Assembly: GCA_003647435.1 (NCBI GenBank)
Contig: QMMV01000101.1
Span: 1 to 7,116 of the forward strand
From: Deltaproteobacteria bacterium
GTDB lineage: Bacteria; Desulfobacterota; Desulfobacteria; Desulfobacterales; C00003060
Direction: 5' to 3'
Length of the DNA: 7,116 nt
Positions 5,544 to 7,116 of the stretch are shown here, piece after piece. Every line of letters begins with the position of its first letter. Position 1 is the stretch's first letter. The notes under the pieces were generated by a model, which ran no database searches, was not told the origin of the DNA, and saw only the letters and a program-made list of their open reading frames with translations. Position numbers and translations under genes: made by a program.

Positions 5544-6951
5544 TTTATCCGGTTTCGGACCTGTTTATCTTGTTGGCGGCTCACTTCGGGACAGGATACT
5601 CAACCTCCCATCGAGCGACTATGACTTTGCACTGGCCGGAGATGTTAGGGAATTTGCAAGAAAAGTTGCAGAAAAGCTCGGAGCTCACCTGATCCAGATC
5701 GGCAAGAAGGACAAGGCCGTCTACCGGGTGGTGACAGGCACCAGCACACTCGATTTTTCTTCCATAGAAGGAAAGAGTATCGAAGACGACCTGAACAGGC
5801 GCGACTTTACCATCAATGCGCTTGGCTATGAGCTGCGATCTGAAAAGCTCGTCGATCCCGTTGGTGGGCTTGATGATATAAGATCAAAAAGGATCCGACT
5901 AATTTCAAAGGATGCGATCTTGGCCGATCCTTTAAGGATGCTCAGGGCCTTTCGTTTTGCTGCCGTGCTCGACTTTGAGATCACCTCAGAGACCCTGATG
6001 AGTATCAAGGAACAAAGTTGCTTGATTACCAGGGCCGCCGGCGAGCGTATTCATGATGAAATGTTAAAGATAATGGAGGTGGATAGCTCCTTCCCTTATG
6101 TCAAGCAGATGGCTGAAGCAGGCATTCTGAGCGGAATTATTCCTGAGCTTGAAGCCTGCCGTGGATGTGTCCAGAATAGAGAGCACCGATTTGACGTTTT
6201 TGAGCACACGATGCAGACATATAAAGAAATAGAGACAATCCTGAGCAACCCCGGGAAGGTTTGGCCTGAGTCTGCTGTAGCTGTCAGCGATTATCTCCGC
6301 AAGGAAAACCACAGGGTTCTTCTGAAATGGGTAGCTCTCTTGCACGATCTTGGCAAACCCAAAACACGCAGTATCGATGAGACTGGAAAGATCCGATTTC
6401 TGCGCCATGAAGATACAGGGGCTGATATTGCTCAAGATATTTGCGCAAGGCTCAGGATGTCTGCCAGGAGCCGGGAATATATTACTTTTCTGGTGAAGAA
6501 GCACCTCTATCCACTCTTTTTGTTTGTTTCCCATCAAAAGGGAAATCTCACATCAAAGGCGATTGTTCGCTTAATCGCAAAATACCAGGATGACATAATC
6601 GGTCTCTTGATTCACGGCCTGGCGGATCAGCGTGCAAAGGCACAAGAAACACCGGAAGGCCTGGAGGCTTTTAGCGGATTTTTGAAACAGATCTTGATGG
6701 TATATTTTTGCGATTTGAAGCCCCGAATGGAAGCCCCGAGGCTTGTGACAGGCCAGGATCTGATTGATCATTTTGGCCTTGTACCATCGAAGGTGTTCGG
6801 AAAGATACTAAATAAAGTAGAAGAGGCCCGGTTAAACGGCGATATCAGGACGAGAAAAGAGGCCTTTAAGCTTGTGGAAAGGCTGCTGGAGGGCGATGCC
6901 GGAATCGAACCGGCGACACCAAGCTCCGGAGGCTTGTGCTCTATCCGCTGA
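5467..6951 (+). CDS. tRNA nucleotidyltransferase / poly(A) polymerase family protein with HD domain
   Basis: This is a class II nucleotidyltransferase that adds CCA (or only CC or A) to tRNA 3' ends, or poly(A) to RNA. Numbering from GTG 5467: VYLVGGSLRDRIL at 33-45 holds the nucleotide-binding GGS and the conserved R-D. D51 and D53 of DYD are the metal-binding pair, with D96 the likely third acid. EDDLNRRDFTINAL at 106-119, DPVGG at 130-134 and DPLRMLRAFRFAA at 154-166 are family hallmarks. An HD phosphohydrolase domain follows, with H247, then LLHDLGKPKT at 291-300 (H293-D294) and H314. In E. coli Cca the HD domain has 2'-phosphatase and 2',3'-cyclic phosphodiesterase activity. Some Geobacter species split CC-adding, A-adding and poly(A) roles, so specificity is open. 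The start is uncertain: no Shine-Dalgarno site precedes 5467, and GTG 5482 or TTG 5503 would also keep the domain. The last ~20 codons (from ~6892) are antisense to a tRNA, giving the tell-tale GIEPATP. Confidence 0.9.
   Translation: MSSNTVIEPFNQLKKGLIKATFQLPDLSGFGPVYLVGGSLRDRILNLPSSDYDFALAGDVREFARKVAEKLGAHLIQIGKKDKAVYRVVTGTSTLDFSSIEGKSIEDDLNRRDFTINALGYELRSEKLVDPVGGLDDIRSKRIRLISKDAILADPLRMLRAFRFAAVLDFEITSETLMSIKEQSCLITRAAGERIHDEMLKIMEVDSSFPYVKQMAEAGILSGIIPELEACRGCVQNREHRFDVFEHTMQTYKEIETILSNPGKVWPESAVAVSDYLRKENHRVLLKWVALLHDLGKPKTRSIDETGKIRFLRHEDTGADIAQDICARLRMSARSREYITFLVKKHLYPLFLFVSHQKGNLTSKAIVRLIAKYQDDIIGLLIHGLADQRAKAQETPEGLEAFSGFLKQILMVYFCDLKPRMEAPRLVTGQDLIDHFGLVPSKVFGKILNKVEEARLNGDIRTRKEAFKLVERLLEGDAGIEPATPSSGGLCSIR
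6862..6883 (-). terminator. Weak candidate terminator for the tRNA, inside the nucleotidyltransferase gene
   Basis: On the minus strand GCCTTT (6883-6878) and AAAGGC (6867-6862) flank a 10-base loop and are followed by CTCTTTTCTC. It lies four bases beyond the tRNA's encoded CCA. The T-run is interrupted and the stem short, so this is only a candidate, and it is constrained by the coding sequence on the other strand. Confidence 0.3.
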
Positions 6952-6962
6952 GCTAATCGCCC
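6887..6962 (-). tRNA. tRNA-Arg (anticodon CCG), CCA encoded
   Basis: Read on the minus strand from 6962: acceptor GGGCGAT; TA; D-arm GCTC-AGCGGATA-GAGC; A; anticodon stem CAAGC, loop CTCCGGA, stem GCTTG; variable GTGTC; T-arm GCCGG-TTCGAAT-CCGGC; acceptor ATCGCCC; discriminator T; then CCA at 6889-6887. All four stems pair fully. Loop bases 34-36 are CCG, which reads arginine codon CGG. The A after GG in the D-loop fits the A20 identity element of arginine tRNAs. The body is 73 bases, 76 with CCA. Its 3' three quarters lie antisense to the end of the nucleotidyltransferase gene. The promoter was not identified; it may be expressed from further right. Confidence 0.96.
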
Positions 6963-7116
6963 TCTTAACGGGCCGTTGCCAAACAAAAATTCCTTTGAGC
7001 GGTCATTAAAACGTTTTTTGCTAACAAATCTTGGCGAAGCGGAAGATTGGCGATGTCAACTGTTTGAGCCCAGATGGCGAGTTTTGACATCGCCTGTAGC
7101 AAGCCTTAGATTTGTC
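6963..7116. other. Short non-coding stretch at the right edge
   Basis: There is no gene in the 154 bases between the tRNA and the window edge. It should carry or transmit the promoter of the minus-strand tRNA. A minus-strand TTGACA lies within 7056-7061 but has no matching -10 at the right distance. The nested inverted repeat is listed separately. Confidence 0.5.
7024..7115. repeat. Nested inverted repeat, 8-bp outer and 11-bp inner arms
   Basis: The inner arms GGCGATGTCAA (7049-7059) and TTGACATCGCC (7084-7094) are perfect over 11 bp with a 24-base loop. The outer arms ACAAATCT (7024-7031) and AGATTTGT (7108-7115) are perfect over 8 bp. The bases between the arms do not pair well, and the left flank can form its own hairpin, AATCTT (7027-7032) with AAGATT (7043-7048). 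No T-run follows on either strand. It may continue past the edge. It could be a REP-like palindrome or a regulatory site upstream of the tRNA. Confidence 0.5.

Noticed and set aside
6064..6537. Minus-strand open frame of 157 codons
   Set aside because: It is antisense to the HD region of the nucleotidyltransferase, without a ribosome site or recognisable product.
6768..6986. Minus-strand open frame of 72 codons containing LAQRIEHKPPE and GSIPASP-like text
   Set aside because: That wording is the usual artefact of translating through a tRNA gene. The tRNA-Arg explains it.

Overview
The window reads as chromosomal DNA of a bacterium with mid-range GC (roughly 47% by eye). The gene types fit a Desulfobacterota/deltaproteobacterial genome: a nucleotide-sugar dehydrogenase fused to a hexapeptide acyltransferase, a KptA-like protein, and an HD-type tRNA nucleotidyltransferase. 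That placement is an impression from gene content, not a test.

Layout. (1) Positions 2-1660, minus strand: one continuous reading frame of at least 553 codons, cut by the left edge. It joins a Gfo/Idh/MocA-type NAD(P)-dependent sugar dehydrogenase to a left-handed beta-helix N-acyltransferase of the WbpD/WlbB type, ending in a CxC...CxxC zinc-ribbon-like tail. This is a predicted step pair in making an acylated 3-amino sugar for a surface polysaccharide. (2) Positions 1661-2222: about 560 bases with no gene I can defend. It holds a plus-strand terminator-like hairpin and a striking 30-bp block of two tandem GTTCA-N5-TGAAC dyads. (3) Positions 2223-2978, plus: a 251-residue KptA/Tpt1-like (RNA 2'-phosphotransferase fold) protein. 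By my alignment the catalytic R-H-R-R residues are all replaced, and a very basic C-terminal tail has been added. (4) Positions 2979-3263: a 285-base gap with a large imperfect inverted repeat over the kptA-like stop codon, a possible intrinsic terminator, and a leader with two mutually exclusive stems just upstream of the next gene. (5) Positions 3264-5543, plus: an unrecognised, mostly helical cytoplasmic protein of 759 residues. (6) Positions 5467-6951, plus: an HD-domain CCA-adding/poly(A) polymerase family nucleotidyltransferase whose start overlaps or abuts the previous gene. (7) Positions 6887-6962, minus: a tRNA-Arg(CCG) gene with encoded CCA, lying antisense to the last codons of the nucleotidyltransferase. 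(8) Positions 6963-7116: a short non-coding stretch with a nested inverted repeat.

The right-hand two thirds has an RNA-end theme: a 2'-phosphotransferase-like protein, a tRNA 3'-end nucleotidyltransferase with an HD phosphohydrolase domain, and a tRNA. The large unknown protein between them is probably translated together with the nucleotidyltransferase. The left-hand sugar gene points the other way and is functionally separate.
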